The notes under the pieces were generated by a model, which did not search any database, had not been told where the DNA came from, and saw nothing but the letters and a program-made list of their open reading frames with translations. 64,000 nucleotides of DNA from Flammeovirga pacifica (GTDB lineage: Bacteria > Bacteroidota > Bacteroidia > Cytophagales > Flammeovirgaceae), in assembly GCF_000807855.2 (NCBI RefSeq), contig NZ_JRYR02000001.1:1791881-1855880 (forward strand). The letters run 5' to 3'. The position numbers and the translations under genes are program-made. Every line of letters starts with the position of its first letter. Position 1 is the stretch's first letter. Shown here one piece after another: positions 1 through 8,729 of the stretch.

Positions 1-60
1 AGGCAAAGATAAAAAAGACAAAAGCGATTACCTTTAAAATTAAAGCGATAGGCTTTTTAT

Positions 61-1434
61 TTACCATACACTAAAATACATAGGGACTAATAATAATATG
101 GCTGCTACGACCATCAAGATACCCAATAAAGGCCCCATCCATTTTACCCAAACACCATATGGTATTTTTGCTATAGATAACACTCCCATTGTCACTCCAC
201 TTGTAGGTATAATCAAATTTGTAAGACCGTCTCCAAATTGAAATGCTAGCACAGCAGACTGTCTCGAAATACCTAACAAATCACTTAAAGGAGCCATGAT
301 TGGCATTGTTAAAGCGGCTTGACCTGAACCCGAAGGAAGGAAAGTGTTTAAAGCACTTTGGAAGATAAACATAGCCTCTAGAGACATCACTTTTGGTAAA
401 TCGGAGACCACTGTAGCAATACCATACAACACAGAATCAATGATTTTACCATCAGACGCAACGATCAAAATCCCTTTACAAAAAGCTACTACCAAAGCAG
501 CTGTCATCATATCTTTGGCGCCACTTGTAAAACCTTTACTGATCTCATCTACATGAATTTTACAAATGAGACAAGATAATAATCCAATGGCAAAAAATAA
601 CCCTCCAATTTCTATCATATACCATTCGTACTTAGCTACTCCAATGCCTAAGCCTACAATTCCTAAAACAAATAGAAGTAGCACCAACATTCTTTGGTAA
701 TTGAAATCTATATTTTCTGTTGTATCTATTTTAGTTTCCCCTTCCTCATTTTTCAATAAAGATGCAGAGGGGTTATCAGACAATTTCATCACGTAAGACA
801 TGATATAGATGATGGTAATTATGGTGAATACAAACCAAACAAAGATTCTATATTCCCAACCACTAAATAACGGTACCTCAGCAATTCCCTGCGCAATTCC
901 AATCGTAAATGGGTTACTTACTGCCCCAGCAAAACCGGCTCCTGCCCCTACAAAAGGAATGGCTACACCAACAATAGCATCTAACTTCATTGCCTTAGCC
1001 ATAGGAATAGTAATAAGTATAAATACCAGTACTTCTTCCGACATACCGAATGTTGCTCCTGCAATAGAAAATACGACAATTACAAAAGGGATAATTATTT
1101 TTTTATAGATCGCATGTTGATTACTAAACTCTACTAAACGTTGTAAACCAGCTTCGATTGCTCCCGTTTTATTCAACATCCCAAAAGCACCACCAACAAT
1201 AAAAATAAAAGCAATTACTTCACCTGCAGAAATAAATCCTTTCATGGGTGCTGTAAAAAATGAAGCAATACCTTGGGGTGCTTCTTCCACCTGTTGATAA
1301 GAGTCAGGAATCAATACATTTCGACCGTTCATGATCTCTCTACTGTATTCACCAGCAGGAATGAGCCAAGTTAAGCCGATAAAAAGGAGTAGAATCGTTG
1401 TGGCTATGACTAAAGTATCAGGAAGTTTTTTCAT
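61..1434 (-). CDS. YfcC-family membrane carrier (C4-dicarboxylate / basic amino acid type)
   Basis: The 457-residue product is almost entirely hydrophobic, with about 11-12 membrane segments starting at residues 7-25. Segments such as FIVGGAFGMLNKTGA and the Gly/Ser/Pro-rich LPSGSGQAALTMPIMAPL near the C-terminus are typical of the YfcC / anaerobic C4-dicarboxylate carrier superfamily. Members move dicarboxylates or basic amino acids across the inner membrane, but the substrate cannot be read from the sequence. The length is normal for the family. The gene stands alone and is divergent from the McrB-like gene; a TAnnTTTG-type box lies about 30 bases upstream. The family call is sure, the substrate unknown. 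Confidence 0.85.
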   Translation of the reverse strand: MKKLPDTLVIATTILLLFIGLTWLIPAGEYSREIMNGRNVLIPDSYQQVEEAPQGIASFFTAPMKGFISAGEVIAFIFIVGGAFGMLNKTGAIEAGLQRLVEFSNQHAIYKKIIIPFVIVVFSIAGATFGMSEEVLVFILITIPMAKAMKLDAIVGVAIPFVGAGAGFAGAVSNPFTIGIAQGIAEVPLFSGWEYRIFVWFVFTIITIIYIMSYVMKLSDNPSASLLKNEEGETKIDTTENIDFNYQRMLVLLLFVLGIVGLGIGVAKYEWYMIEIGGLFFAIGLLSCLICKIHVDEISKGFTSGAKDMMTAALVVAFCKGILIVASDGKIIDSVLYGIATVVSDLPKVMSLEAMFIFQSALNTFLPSGSGQAALTMPIMAPLSDLLGISRQSAVLAFQFGDGLTNLIIPTSGVTMGVLSIAKIPYGVWVKWMGPLLGILMVVAAILLLVPMYFSVW

Positions 1435-1464
1435 TTCTTTAACTAAGTGAAAGTTCTCTCATTA

Positions 1465-1472
1465 CAAACTTA
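1465..1472 (-). promoter_or_regulatory. Putative -7 box of the YfcC-family gene
   Basis: Read on the minus strand this is TAAGTTTG, a match to the Bacteroidota -7 consensus TAnnTTTG, 30 bases before the start codon. A TTTG lies 16 bases further upstream, slightly closer than the usual 17-23. The promoter is predicted from the pattern only. Confidence 0.4.
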
Positions 1473-1571
1473 TTGAACACATATTAAACAAACTAAAAAA
1501 AATCACTTTTATTAATGCGTACTATTGACTATTTTTCCTAAGCAATTATTATAAATTGGAAAATACACACA

Positions 1572-4136
1572 ATGAAAATTAAAGAATTAGATGAAATTTT
1601 TGATGATTATGAAAGTTATAAAGCATTAGGAGAAGATAGTTACATAGTTGGTGCACAGCACCCTCAGAATTTTAAGCAGCATAAAAAATTTATAATACCT
1701 TTATTTTATTTTGATGGCGAAGAATGGTTTAAATTAGATATTAATAAGTTAGGTGAGACTATATTTTTAGCAAGTGCACCATACACATTAACCACTGATT
1801 TCAAGTTAGAAGAATTAATAAAAGTTAAAGGGGTACGTCCAAATAAACAACTTACGGATGATGACTCCTACAATAAAGAAAATTCTTTAACGAAGCATAT
1901 CACTCATGCAGATCGCTTAAGCTCTTTATCTGAAGATCAACTATTAGAAATTTTCCCTGGTGAGATTGACTTTGAACTTCACCTTTTCCACCCTGACAAA
2001 CAATATTATGACATTATTAATGAAATATATGTCGCTCAGGAAAGGAAGTTCTTTGCACAAAACAAGCAAGGATTAATTTATGGACCTTTTGTAGGTGTTA
2101 AAACAAGTTCGGAAGCAAAATCCGTACGTTTATCTGCAACAGGAGTTCGTAAAAGTGTAGAAGCCTATGAGGTGCCTTCTGATGCATTTTTAGAATTTAA
2201 TATGCCAGAAGAAGGGTTGAAACGTAAACTCATACGCTCTACCCAAGATCTTGAATACTATATTGTTGATACTGTTGACTTTATTAGTAGAAAAGATTTA
2301 TTCAATTGGGCGGAAGATCAATTGAATAAAAAACAGTCATTAGAAGTAGCTGACAATGTTTGGCAAGCCATTTCTAAAGACAATACCATTCACTCTTTTA
2401 AGGAGAGGTATACTCGTTTGGAGAAGCTTTTTGCTAAACCTCAGGAAAACCTCACCTACTTACAGCAATTTATTACTTCTCTGGCAGAGAATGATTTCTT
2501 CAAAGCAAGTTTAGATGGTTTACAAAACGAAAAACTTGATTTAGATAATCAAATTGCTCAATTAAAAAGGGAGAAAGATATATTCCGTAAAGATTCTGCT
2601 CGTTTTCAAGAAGAAATTCAAGATTTAGAAGACGGCATTCAGAACCTTAAGGATAATGAGCAAAAAATTAGAGAGAGTCTTCAAAAAGAAAGAGAATCTG
2701 CCATTAACAGGGAGATCGAAGAAGGGTTAAAGAAGTTAGATAAAGTTAGAGAAGAGCTTTCTGATAAAGCAGAGGCTATTGAACTAGCTCATACTTTCGA
2801 TAACTTGGCCCGTCTGAATGAAGAAATCGATAATGCTAAAGGTGAAAAACATAATCTTTCGGTAGCTATTAGTGCATTGAAAGAAGAATTCACTCAAGCA
2901 CAAGAAGATGCAGATACTGCACTGAAGAATTTGTTGAAGACTAAAATGCAATTTGATGCTTTTAGTAATCCTTCAAATAATCAGCTCCAAAATAATGAGC
3001 AAGAAATTACCATCAAAGACTTTAAGATTGAGAATGAAACCTCTCTCAATTCGTTAAAAGATCTTACACAAAAGATCCATAAACGTTTAGGTCGAATGGG
3101 ACGTAATTATCCTGATCATTTCATTGCAAATATTCTTATTGCAATGCATCAAAACTCTTTGACTCTTATTTGGGGCCCTCCAGGTTCTGGTAAGACGTCT
3201 TTAGCGAGGTACTTGATGCAATCGATCACTAAAAAACCTAGATTTTCTGAAATCTCAGTGGCAAGGGGTTGGGCATCACAAAAAGATTTAATCGGTTTTG
3301 CCAATCCATTATCCAAAAGGTTTCAAAGAGCAAATACAGACTTGTATGATCTCTTAAAGCAGTTGGATGGTGAGTTCCATAACTCATCTTATCAAAAATC
3401 GCCAATGGCTTATTGCCTTTTAGATGAGGCAAACCTTAGTCCTATTGAACATTATTGGGCTTCATTTTATTCATTAACTGATGCAAAAGCACAAGTGAAT
3501 AATGGCTTAAAAATATCACTAGGTAACAACGAGAATATAGAGTATGCCAACAACCTTAGGTTTTTAGGCACTCTAAATTTAGACTCAACCACTGAGCAAA
3601 TTTCTGCCCGTTTATTGGACCGTTCTCATATTATCCGATTGGATTTACCGAAGAAGGACACTCCTTTGATCAGTTCAGAAATTATCATGCCTGAGCCATA
3701 CGAAATCAGTTATGATACTGTTCGACAATTGTTCGACCTTAAAGACTTTAAACAAGAGTTAGCCCCAGATGCACTTGAGTTTATTGATACTGAACTAGAG
3801 GAGAGATTTGGAGAGATTGATAATGAATTACAAAACTTGGGTATTCAAATCAGTTTACGTACTAGAAAAGCAGTGATTGAATACTGTAACCTTGCTCATT
3901 CAGCGATGAATGAACAATTTAGACCGTTAGACTATTGTTTGGCTCAACGTATATTCACAAGAATCAATCTACAAGGACCTGAAGTAAGAGAAGGCATTAA
4001 GTCGTTATTAGCCATTGTAAAAGGCTTTGGCTTAAAAGATTCTCATGCAGAATGGACTCTTCAGAAAATGTTAGAAAAAGGAGGTAAAGAAGGATTTAAT
4101 CATCACTTCTATAATTACTTCTCAATAGATGGATAA
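1572..4136 (+). CDS. McrB-like AAA+ NTPase with long coiled coil
   Basis: The 854-residue protein has three parts: an unrecognised N-terminal region (residues 1-290), a strongly predicted coiled coil (about 310-466, rich in Glu/Lys/Gln heptads), and a C-terminal AAA+ domain. Walker A is GPPGSGKT at 535-542, Walker B is LLDEAN near 616, and a sensor-like GTLNLDSTT starts at 666, followed by LLDRS. The N-x-D motif after the sensor resembles the McrB GTPase branch, in which NTP hydrolysis powers a partner nuclease. The next gene starts 3 bases later and encodes the expected McrC/DUF2357 partner. The N-terminal part probably recognises the target; I see no DUF3578 or EVE signature in it. The pair is likely a type IV restriction-like defence system; the target is unknown. 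Confidence 0.8.
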   Translation: MKIKELDEIFDDYESYKALGEDSYIVGAQHPQNFKQHKKFIIPLFYFDGEEWFKLDINKLGETIFLASAPYTLTTDFKLEELIKVKGVRPNKQLTDDDSYNKENSLTKHITHADRLSSLSEDQLLEIFPGEIDFELHLFHPDKQYYDIINEIYVAQERKFFAQNKQGLIYGPFVGVKTSSEAKSVRLSATGVRKSVEAYEVPSDAFLEFNMPEEGLKRKLIRSTQDLEYYIVDTVDFISRKDLFNWAEDQLNKKQSLEVADNVWQAISKDNTIHSFKERYTRLEKLFAKPQENLTYLQQFITSLAENDFFKASLDGLQNEKLDLDNQIAQLKREKDIFRKDSARFQEEIQDLEDGIQNLKDNEQKIRESLQKERESAINREIEEGLKKLDKVREELSDKAEAIELAHTFDNLARLNEEIDNAKGEKHNLSVAISALKEEFTQAQEDADTALKNLLKTKMQFDAFSNPSNNQLQNNEQEITIKDFKIENETSLNSLKDLTQKIHKRLGRMGRNYPDHFIANILIAMHQNSLTLIWGPPGSGKTSLARYLMQSITKKPRFSEISVARGWASQKDLIGFANPLSKRFQRANTDLYDLLKQLDGEFHNSSYQKSPMAYCLLDEANLSPIEHYWASFYSLTDAKAQVNNGLKISLGNNENIEYANNLRFLGTLNLDSTTEQISARLLDRSHIIRLDLPKKDTPLISSEIIMPEPYEISYDTVRQLFDLKDFKQELAPDALEFIDTELEERFGEIDNELQNLGIQISLRTRKAVIEYCNLAHSAMNEQFRPLDYCLAQRIFTRINLQGPEVREGIKSLLAIVKGFGLKDSHAEWTLQKMLEKGGKEGFNHHFYNYFSIDG

Positions 4137-4139
4137 TTT

Positions 4140-5849
4140 ATGGAGTTTAAGATTTTTCATATTAGAAAAGAAAATACTCCACCATACAATATAAGTAGAG
4201 AAGAGGTGCTCTTAATGGACAACTTAATTGTTGCCCTGGAGCACCACTTTTACGAATTGGAATTTCATTATTATGAACTTCCATTAGACACAAAAATTAG
4301 TATTGATGGAGTTGAAGTAGAACCCTCTTTGATATCAAATGATATCCAAAAAGGGATTATTACTGTAGGCTTAAGTCAACATTTCTCCAATCAATTAGGG
4401 TTAGTTAAAGTCTCTTGTGGTAAAGAAACTTTTCAGGTAAGAGTCGATGCATCTAAATTAAGTAGTGATGATGCTGAAGAAATGATCACTTATTTGTATA
4501 AAAAAAATAAGTCGCTCATTTTAAAACTTTTCACCAAAGAGGAGGAAGAATCTATAGACCAAAAGAACAAGTCTCACCTTATTTCTACGACTCGATTACA
4601 ACCTCTTGAACAGTTTTTGATGAACATGGAAAACCTACTCCCTGCATTATCGCATAGTCCAAGGTCTTCTACTATTCAAGCAAGAGAAATTCAAGATTTT
4701 GCCTCTGCAGATATTGATGACAAAAGTATCGATTGGTTAATTGAACATCTAGATGAGTTGTATTTTGATGATTCTCTAAAAGATCACCCTGATGCCATTG
4801 AGATCAATGGGATGTATACTGTTATAGACCGTATAGATGCCCCTGTGGTTAAGATGGAGTACGCTACTTATGAAAATGAGTGCATCCTAGGTGGCTTTTA
4901 TTGGGCGAGAAAATTGATTGATAATTTACTTTCTCATTTAGAATACATCAATTATCAAAAACAAATCACTCAGAATGATGGGAACGGGTATGCTACTTTT
5001 GAAGCTGCTCAAGTGATTATCAATGCACAAGCAGTAGAAGATGTCAATGAATTAAAGACAAGGTTATTTAGAGTAGAAAGAAAGTATAGACAACTTTTAC
5101 CAAACACTACTCCTAATACACATCCACCGAAGTTAACGAAACGCTTTAGTTCGATGAATGTGTACTCTAATATTTTCCTTTCTCTTTTACAGGTCTATAA
5201 TCTCAAAATTGATACGAATGAAGATTCAGGTTCTTTAAAGACCTCTTTCTTAGATCAGATTTATGAGTTATATACTTATTATCAATTAAGGGATGCTTTG
5301 GAGGACCACTTCAAAGACTTTAATGTGAAAATTGAAGAAGAGGAGGTAAAAGAAGGTGAATTCATTCCAAAGAGATTGTCCATACAGCCTGTGAAAGGAA
5401 AATGGATGTTGAACTTCTTGTATCAACCACAAATTGGAAGAGAACCTAATGACACCCACTTAGTGTTACACGGAAAGCCTCATAGAGATAGTTTCTATTA
5501 TACTCCTGACTTTGTGGTAGAGTATTGTGACCCTAGCCTTTCGTTACGTTATGCGATCTTAGATGCGAAGTATAAGATGGCTAAAACAGTATTAGAACAG
5601 GATTTAAAAGAATCTTCTTTCAAATATTATACTTGTGTGAGAGTTATTGGAGAAAAAAGAGATCATCAAAAACCTGATTTCTTATGGTTAATTTGCCCGA
5701 ATGCATGTTATGGTCGTCCGATATGGACAATGAACTATGACGAGAATTTCCTTCCTATTATTGGTATAGTAATGAATAATGCTGAAAGTAATGATCCAAT
5801 AAAAAATTGTATCAAAAAGATGGTCAAAGAATGGAATATTGGTCTTTAA
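4140..5849 (+). CDS. McrC-like DUF2357 protein with PD-(D/E)XK nuclease domain
   Basis: This 569-residue protein follows the McrB-like gene after only 3 bases, so the two are probably translationally coupled. The first two thirds match the layout of DUF2357 proteins, which serve as the McrC-type partner of McrB-like NTPases. The C-terminal third holds a PD-(D/E)XK nuclease core: TPDF with Asp457, then LDAKYK with Asp475 and Lys477, the usual metal-binding and catalytic residues. The core is intact, so the nuclease should be active. It probably cuts nucleic acid when driven by the upstream NTPase. Whether it acts on DNA or RNA, and on which modification, cannot be told from the sequence. A strong bidirectional terminator follows. 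Confidence 0.78.
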   Translation: MEFKIFHIRKENTPPYNISREEVLLMDNLIVALEHHFYELEFHYYELPLDTKISIDGVEVEPSLISNDIQKGIITVGLSQHFSNQLGLVKVSCGKETFQVRVDASKLSSDDAEEMITYLYKKNKSLILKLFTKEEEESIDQKNKSHLISTTRLQPLEQFLMNMENLLPALSHSPRSSTIQAREIQDFASADIDDKSIDWLIEHLDELYFDDSLKDHPDAIEINGMYTVIDRIDAPVVKMEYATYENECILGGFYWARKLIDNLLSHLEYINYQKQITQNDGNGYATFEAAQVIINAQAVEDVNELKTRLFRVERKYRQLLPNTTPNTHPPKLTKRFSSMNVYSNIFLSLLQVYNLKIDTNEDSGSLKTSFLDQIYELYTYYQLRDALEDHFKDFNVKIEEEEVKEGEFIPKRLSIQPVKGKWMLNFLYQPQIGREPNDTHLVLHGKPHRDSFYYTPDFVVEYCDPSLSLRYAILDAKYKMAKTVLEQDLKESSFKYYTCVRVIGEKRDHQKPDFLWLICPNACYGRPIWTMNYDENFLPIIGIVMNNAESNDPIKNCIKKMVKEWNIGL

Positions 5850-5943
5850 AAAGTAGTCTTCATCTTTTTATGATGATGATATAAGTATGAAGTCAAAAAA
5901 TCTATCAAAGACAGTATGATAAGACGTTTTAAAAACTGTCATT

Positions 5944-5989
5944 ACAAAAAGAGGTTGTCCCATTCAATTATGAGACAACCTCTTTTTGT
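5944..5989. terminator. Bidirectional terminator between the McrC-like and Lrp-like genes
   Basis: A perfect 16-bp inverted repeat (5944-5959 with 5974-5989) with a 14-base loop, bounded by A and T tracts on both sides, lies between two convergent genes. It can stop transcription from either direction. Confidence 0.85.
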
Positions 5990-6031
5990 ATAAATAATCC
6001 GTTGAGGTTATTATTCACCTCAATCATTTGA

Positions 6032-6526
6032 TTATTCCAATCCTTTATCTTCCATGTCAGATTCGTCAAAGGCGAGAGGCCTATTAAATTTCTCTTCTAA
6101 AGAGATAAATGTCTCTGTTCTTGAGATGCCAGGTATACTCTGAATCTTATCGTGCAATACTTGTCTTAGATGATTTGTATCTCTACATGCGATACGAACA
6201 AAAATACTCCAGTCACCAGTAGTATAGTGCAAGTTCAAAATTTCTGGAATTTTAGCAAGTTCAGCACAAACTTGTTCATACAAACTACTTTTCTCTAAAT
6301 ATATTCCTAGAAAAGAAGTAATATCGTACCCTAATTTTGTGAAATCTAGATCTAATGTTGATCCTTTTACGATCCCCATCTTCTCCATTTTTTTCATTCG
6401 AACATGAACTGTACCACCCGATACAAAGATCCTTTCTGCGATTTCTGTGTAAGGAGTCTTAGCATCTTTCAGTAATTCCGACAATATTTTTATATCGACA
6501 TGATCAATTTCTGGTATTTTTTCCAT
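6032..6526 (-). CDS. Lrp/AsnC-family transcriptional regulator
   Basis: The 164-residue protein has the standard Lrp layout: an N-terminal winged helix-turn-helix (residues about 7-65, with IDHVDIKILSELLKDAKTPYTEIAERI and the recognition helix SGGTVHVRMKKMEKMGIV nearby) and a C-terminal RAM ligand-binding domain (about 70-145). Such regulators form octamers and bind DNA in response to amino acids or related metabolites. The gene is single and ends at a shared terminator with the McrC-like gene. Its upstream flank carries a possible small RNA gene in the opposite direction. The ligand and regulon are unknown; nothing ties it to the neighbouring defence pair except position. Confidence 0.9.
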   Translation of the reverse strand: MEKIPEIDHVDIKILSELLKDAKTPYTEIAERIFVSGGTVHVRMKKMEKMGIVKGSTLDLDFTKLGYDITSFLGIYLEKSSLYEQVCAELAKIPEILNLHYTTGDWSIFVRIACRDTNHLRQVLHDKIQSIPGISRTETFISLEEKFNRPLAFDESDMEDKGLE

Positions 6527-6636
6527 TAGTTATGCCTATTTATTAAATTACGTTCATCAATACCCCAAATTTATTACAATTATTGAAAAGTTGGATTAAT
6601 AAATTTAAAAAGATTTCAAATTTTTGAAATATCTAG

Positions 6637-6644
6637 TAAATTTG
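6637..6644 (+). promoter_or_regulatory. Putative -7 box for a small RNA
   Basis: TAAATTTG fits TAnnTTTG exactly. It points rightwards, away from the Lrp-like gene, and no protein gene follows on this strand for more than 7 kb. Transcription would begin near 6651, just ahead of the tRNA-like sequence. The -33 element is weak (TTTC about 19 bases upstream). Confidence 0.4.
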
Positions 6645-6650
6645 TATTTC

Positions 6651-6795
6651 AATTAGAGCTAAAAAGCATGAATTGATGGCAAAAGTCATGGAATTATAAG
6701 GTTCGAATCCTTACATTGCTTCAAGCATGTGTTTATTTTATGTGTTGTTTATTGGTTAAGGTTAAAGGTATGTGAATTTTTCGCGTACCTTTTTC
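6651..6795 (+). ncRNA. Candidate small RNA with a tRNA-like T-arm
   Basis: No protein gene occupies this stretch. A promoter-like box ends at 6644 and a terminator hairpin lies at 6764-6792, which would bound an RNA of about 145 bases. Inside, 6697-6713 forms a perfect tRNA T-arm: a 5-bp stem TAAGG/CCTTA around the loop TTCGAAT. The following CATTGCT (6714-6720) can pair partly with AGCATG (6665-6670), like a bulged acceptor stem. A small hairpin ATGGC/GTCAT lies between them. A D-arm and a normal anticodon arm are missing, so this is not a working tRNA. It could be a tRNA-like regulatory RNA or a decayed tRNA. A 7-codon open frame starting MAKV also lies inside. Confidence 0.35.
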
Positions 6796-6797
6796 AT
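6764..6797 (+). terminator. Terminator of the candidate small RNA
   Basis: An 11-bp stem containing two G-T pairs (6764-6774 with 6782-6792) has a 7-base loop. A T-rich tract follows on the plus strand, as expected of an intrinsic terminator reading rightwards. Confidence 0.5.
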
Positions 6798-6851
6798 TTT
6801 TCAGCACAATCTATTCTTTAAAAATTATTGTTGTATCAAAAAAATGGGCAC

Positions 6852-6885
6852 AAAAAAAAGGCAGCAAATGAATGCTACCTTTTGT
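6852..6885 (-). terminator. Terminator of the secreted protein gene 6904-7743
   Basis: An inverted repeat (AAAGGcAGCA with TGCTaCCTTT, one mismatch) is followed on the minus strand by a run of eight T. It lies just after the stop codon of the minus-strand gene. Confidence 0.65.
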
Positions 6886-6903
6886 CAATACTTTATGAAT
6901 GGA

Positions 6904-7743
6904 TTAATTCGATTGTGAAATAAATCCAACTGAAGTTAACCACTTATCTACCTCTCCTTCGAAAGGTACTCCATACTGTTGAGAGATATAAGCGTTTACT
7001 TGATTCGAAATTTCTTGATCATTTCCTTGAATTTGTAAAGCAGTTAGTAAAGTAGCTACTTCCTTCTTCAAGGACTTTGTGTTTACATAACATAACTTAA
7101 ACTCGGCAAGTTTAATAGATTTCTTAGAAATGACATTCGTAAAGTAAAATTCTACTTTTGAACCATTTTCAGGAATGTCATAACTTTCAATTGGGTATAA
7201 AGCTTTTTTATCTAGACGAATTTCTCCATCAGCAATACGCATCACCTTATTGATAGCATCTTTACCAATATAGTATTTATAAATGTAGCTACTACCTCCT
7301 TTCTTTTTGAATACAGTAGGATCTCCATGTATAATATATTCGTCTCCTATAATAGCTCTTTGCTCTTCCCCAAAGTAAGATTGTAAATCTGTTACATCTT
7401 CATTTTTTGTTTCAATTGATTTACGAGTACTCATACTTTCATTTGAAGCAACAGGAAATAAGACATTCTTTACTAAATCAATAAATTCTCCTTTATATGA
7501 TTTCTTGCCTTTACTGCCGTCAATTAACATTCTACCAGATTCCTTACTTATCACAATAACTTTAGCAGATTCTGATAAGAATTCTAGTTCTGTCTCGGCC
7601 TTGATTACATCTCCCACCATTAAATTCCTTTGAGAGTCGGTTTCTTTCACTTTTCCTGATAAATGAAGTACATAGTAATCTTGAGCAAATAATAATGATG
7701 TCAGCAGAACACCTATGAGGGTTAAAATGTAAGTTTTGTTCAT
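6904..7743 (-). CDS. Secreted protein of unknown function
   Basis: The 279-residue product begins with a clear signal peptide (hydrophobic residues 5-18, probable cleavage after LLFAQ) and is otherwise soluble, so it should be exported to the periplasm or beyond. The mature part opens with a short beta-rich section (YYVLHLSGKV, then residues about 35-75 with LMVGDVIKAETEL). That resembles the small beta modules of some Bacteroidota cell-surface proteins, but I do not recognise a family. No catalytic motif or cysteine pair is evident, and there is no T9SS tail. It is a single gene with a TATATTTG box at 7783-7790 upstream and its own terminator downstream. Confidence 0.6.
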   Translation of the reverse strand: MNKTYILTLIGVLLTSLLFAQDYYVLHLSGKVKETDSQRNLMVGDVIKAETELEFLSESAKVIVISKESGRMLIDGSKGKKSYKGEFIDLVKNVLFPVASNESMSTRKSIETKNEDVTDLQSYFGEEQRAIIGDEYIIHGDPTVFKKKGGSSYIYKYYIGKDAINKVMRIADGEIRLDKKALYPIESYDIPENGSKVEFYFTNVISKKSIKLAEFKLCYVNTKSLKKEVATLLTALQIQGNDQEISNQVNAYISQQYGVPFEGEVDKWLTSVGFISQSN

Positions 7744-7782
7744 TATAAATTAGTAGTAATAAATATCTAAAAGAATATTTTA

Positions 7783-7790
7783 CAAATATA
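7783..7790 (-). promoter_or_regulatory. Putative -7 box of the secreted protein gene
   Basis: On the minus strand this reads TATATTTG, an exact TAnnTTTG match, 40 bases before the start codon at 7743. No convincing -33 element was found. Confidence 0.4.
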
Positions 7791-7883
7791 TATTTTTTTA
7801 AGTATAACGTCTATATTCATGTAATGTTATATAATTAAGTGCTTTAGAAGCTATTTACTTTTCCATTTTATCAAATGATATCA

Positions 7884-7914
7884 TTGTTTATCAACAGACA
7901 AGAGGATAAATTTG
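7884..7914 (+). promoter_or_regulatory. Orphan promoter-like site pointing into the peroxiredoxin 3' end
   Basis: TTG at 7884-7886 and TAAATTTG at 7907-7914 are separated by 20 bases, matching the Bacteroidota consensus. No plus-strand gene follows. Transcription from about 7921 would run antisense into the terminator and 3' end of the peroxiredoxin gene. The rest of 7744-8000 shows nothing coding. Confidence 0.35.
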
Positions 7915-8000
7915 TTGAAATACCTACGGCGCTTTTTAAGTATAGGAATGATAGTATTCACAACTTTCTTCTGTCGTAATACTAAATCAGTTTAATAAAA

Positions 8001-8038
8001 AAAACAGCACCAATTACTTGATGCTGTTCCTATATTCT
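8001..8038 (-). terminator. Terminator of the peroxiredoxin gene
   Basis: AACAGCA (8003-8009) pairs with TGCTGTT (8032-8038). On the minus strand a long T run follows the stem. It lies about 20 bases after the stop codon. Confidence 0.65.
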
Positions 8039-8055
8039 TCCTTAAAAGGATATTT

Positions 8056-8688
8056 TTAGTGCTTCTTAAGGTAATCTGCTACACCTTCTTTTGTAGGCTT
8101 CATAGAGTCTTTACCTTCTTCCCAGTTGGCAGGACAAACTTCACCATGCTTTTCAGTAAATTGTAAAGCATCTACCATACGAAGTGTATCTTCAATATTA
8201 CGACCTAGAGGGAAATCATTTACAACTGAGTGTCTGATATTACCCGCTTTGTCGATTAAGAAAGTACCTCTTAATGCAATTGGAGCACCTTCAAACGCCC
8301 ACTGCATAGTATCTTCATCATATGTATACTCACCACCAAGAACACCATAGTTCATGGCAATTGTTTTAGCTGTATCAGCCACAAGTGGATAAGTAACACC
8401 TTCGATACCACCTTCTGCTTTTGGTGTCATTAACCAAGCTAGGTGAGTTTCTTCAGTATCTGTAGAAACACCAATTACTTGAACTCCTCTTTTTTCGAAT
8501 TCAGGTAATTTTTCTTGGAATGCCAAAATTTCAGTTGGGCAAACAAAAGTAAAATCTTTAGGATAGAAGAAAAGTACTACTTCTTTCTTTCCGATGAATT
8601 GGTCTAATGAAAAATCTTCTACGATTTCTTCACCGTTAATTACAGCACCTGAAGTAAACAAAGGGGCTTTTTTATTCACTATAGACAT
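8056..8688 (-). CDS. Typical 2-Cys peroxiredoxin (AhpC/Prx1 type)
   Basis: The 210-residue protein is a thioredoxin-fold peroxidase that reduces hydrogen peroxide and organic hydroperoxides in the cytoplasm. The peroxidatic cysteine is Cys50 in the signature FYPKDFTFVCPTE. The resolving cysteine is near residue 185 in HGEVCPANW, so both residues needed for the 2-Cys cycle are present. Thr47 and the later Arg complete the active site. It is a single gene with a TAGCTTTG box upstream and its own terminator. No AhpF or thioredoxin gene is near, so the electron donor must be encoded elsewhere. Confidence 0.95.
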   Translation of the reverse strand: MSIVNKKAPLFTSGAVINGEEIVEDFSLDQFIGKKEVVLFFYPKDFTFVCPTEILAFQEKLPEFEKRGVQVIGVSTDTEETHLAWLMTPKAEGGIEGVTYPLVADTAKTIAMNYGVLGGEYTYDEDTMQWAFEGAPIALRGTFLIDKAGNIRHSVVNDFPLGRNIEDTLRMVDALQFTEKHGEVCPANWEEGKDSMKPTKEGVADYLKKH

Positions 8689-8729
8689 AGTCCAAAAAGT
8701 TTAATTAAGTGTATGTTTTTTTAGTAACA

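Noticed and set aside
809-1108. A plus-strand open frame within the YfcC-family gene.
   Set aside because: It is the reverse shadow of a membrane protein gene, with no start context and no domain.
6655-6721. A complete tRNA gene around the T-arm.
   Set aside because: No 7-bp acceptor stem, D-arm or 7-base anticodon loop can be formed, and only a partial tRNA-like element remains.
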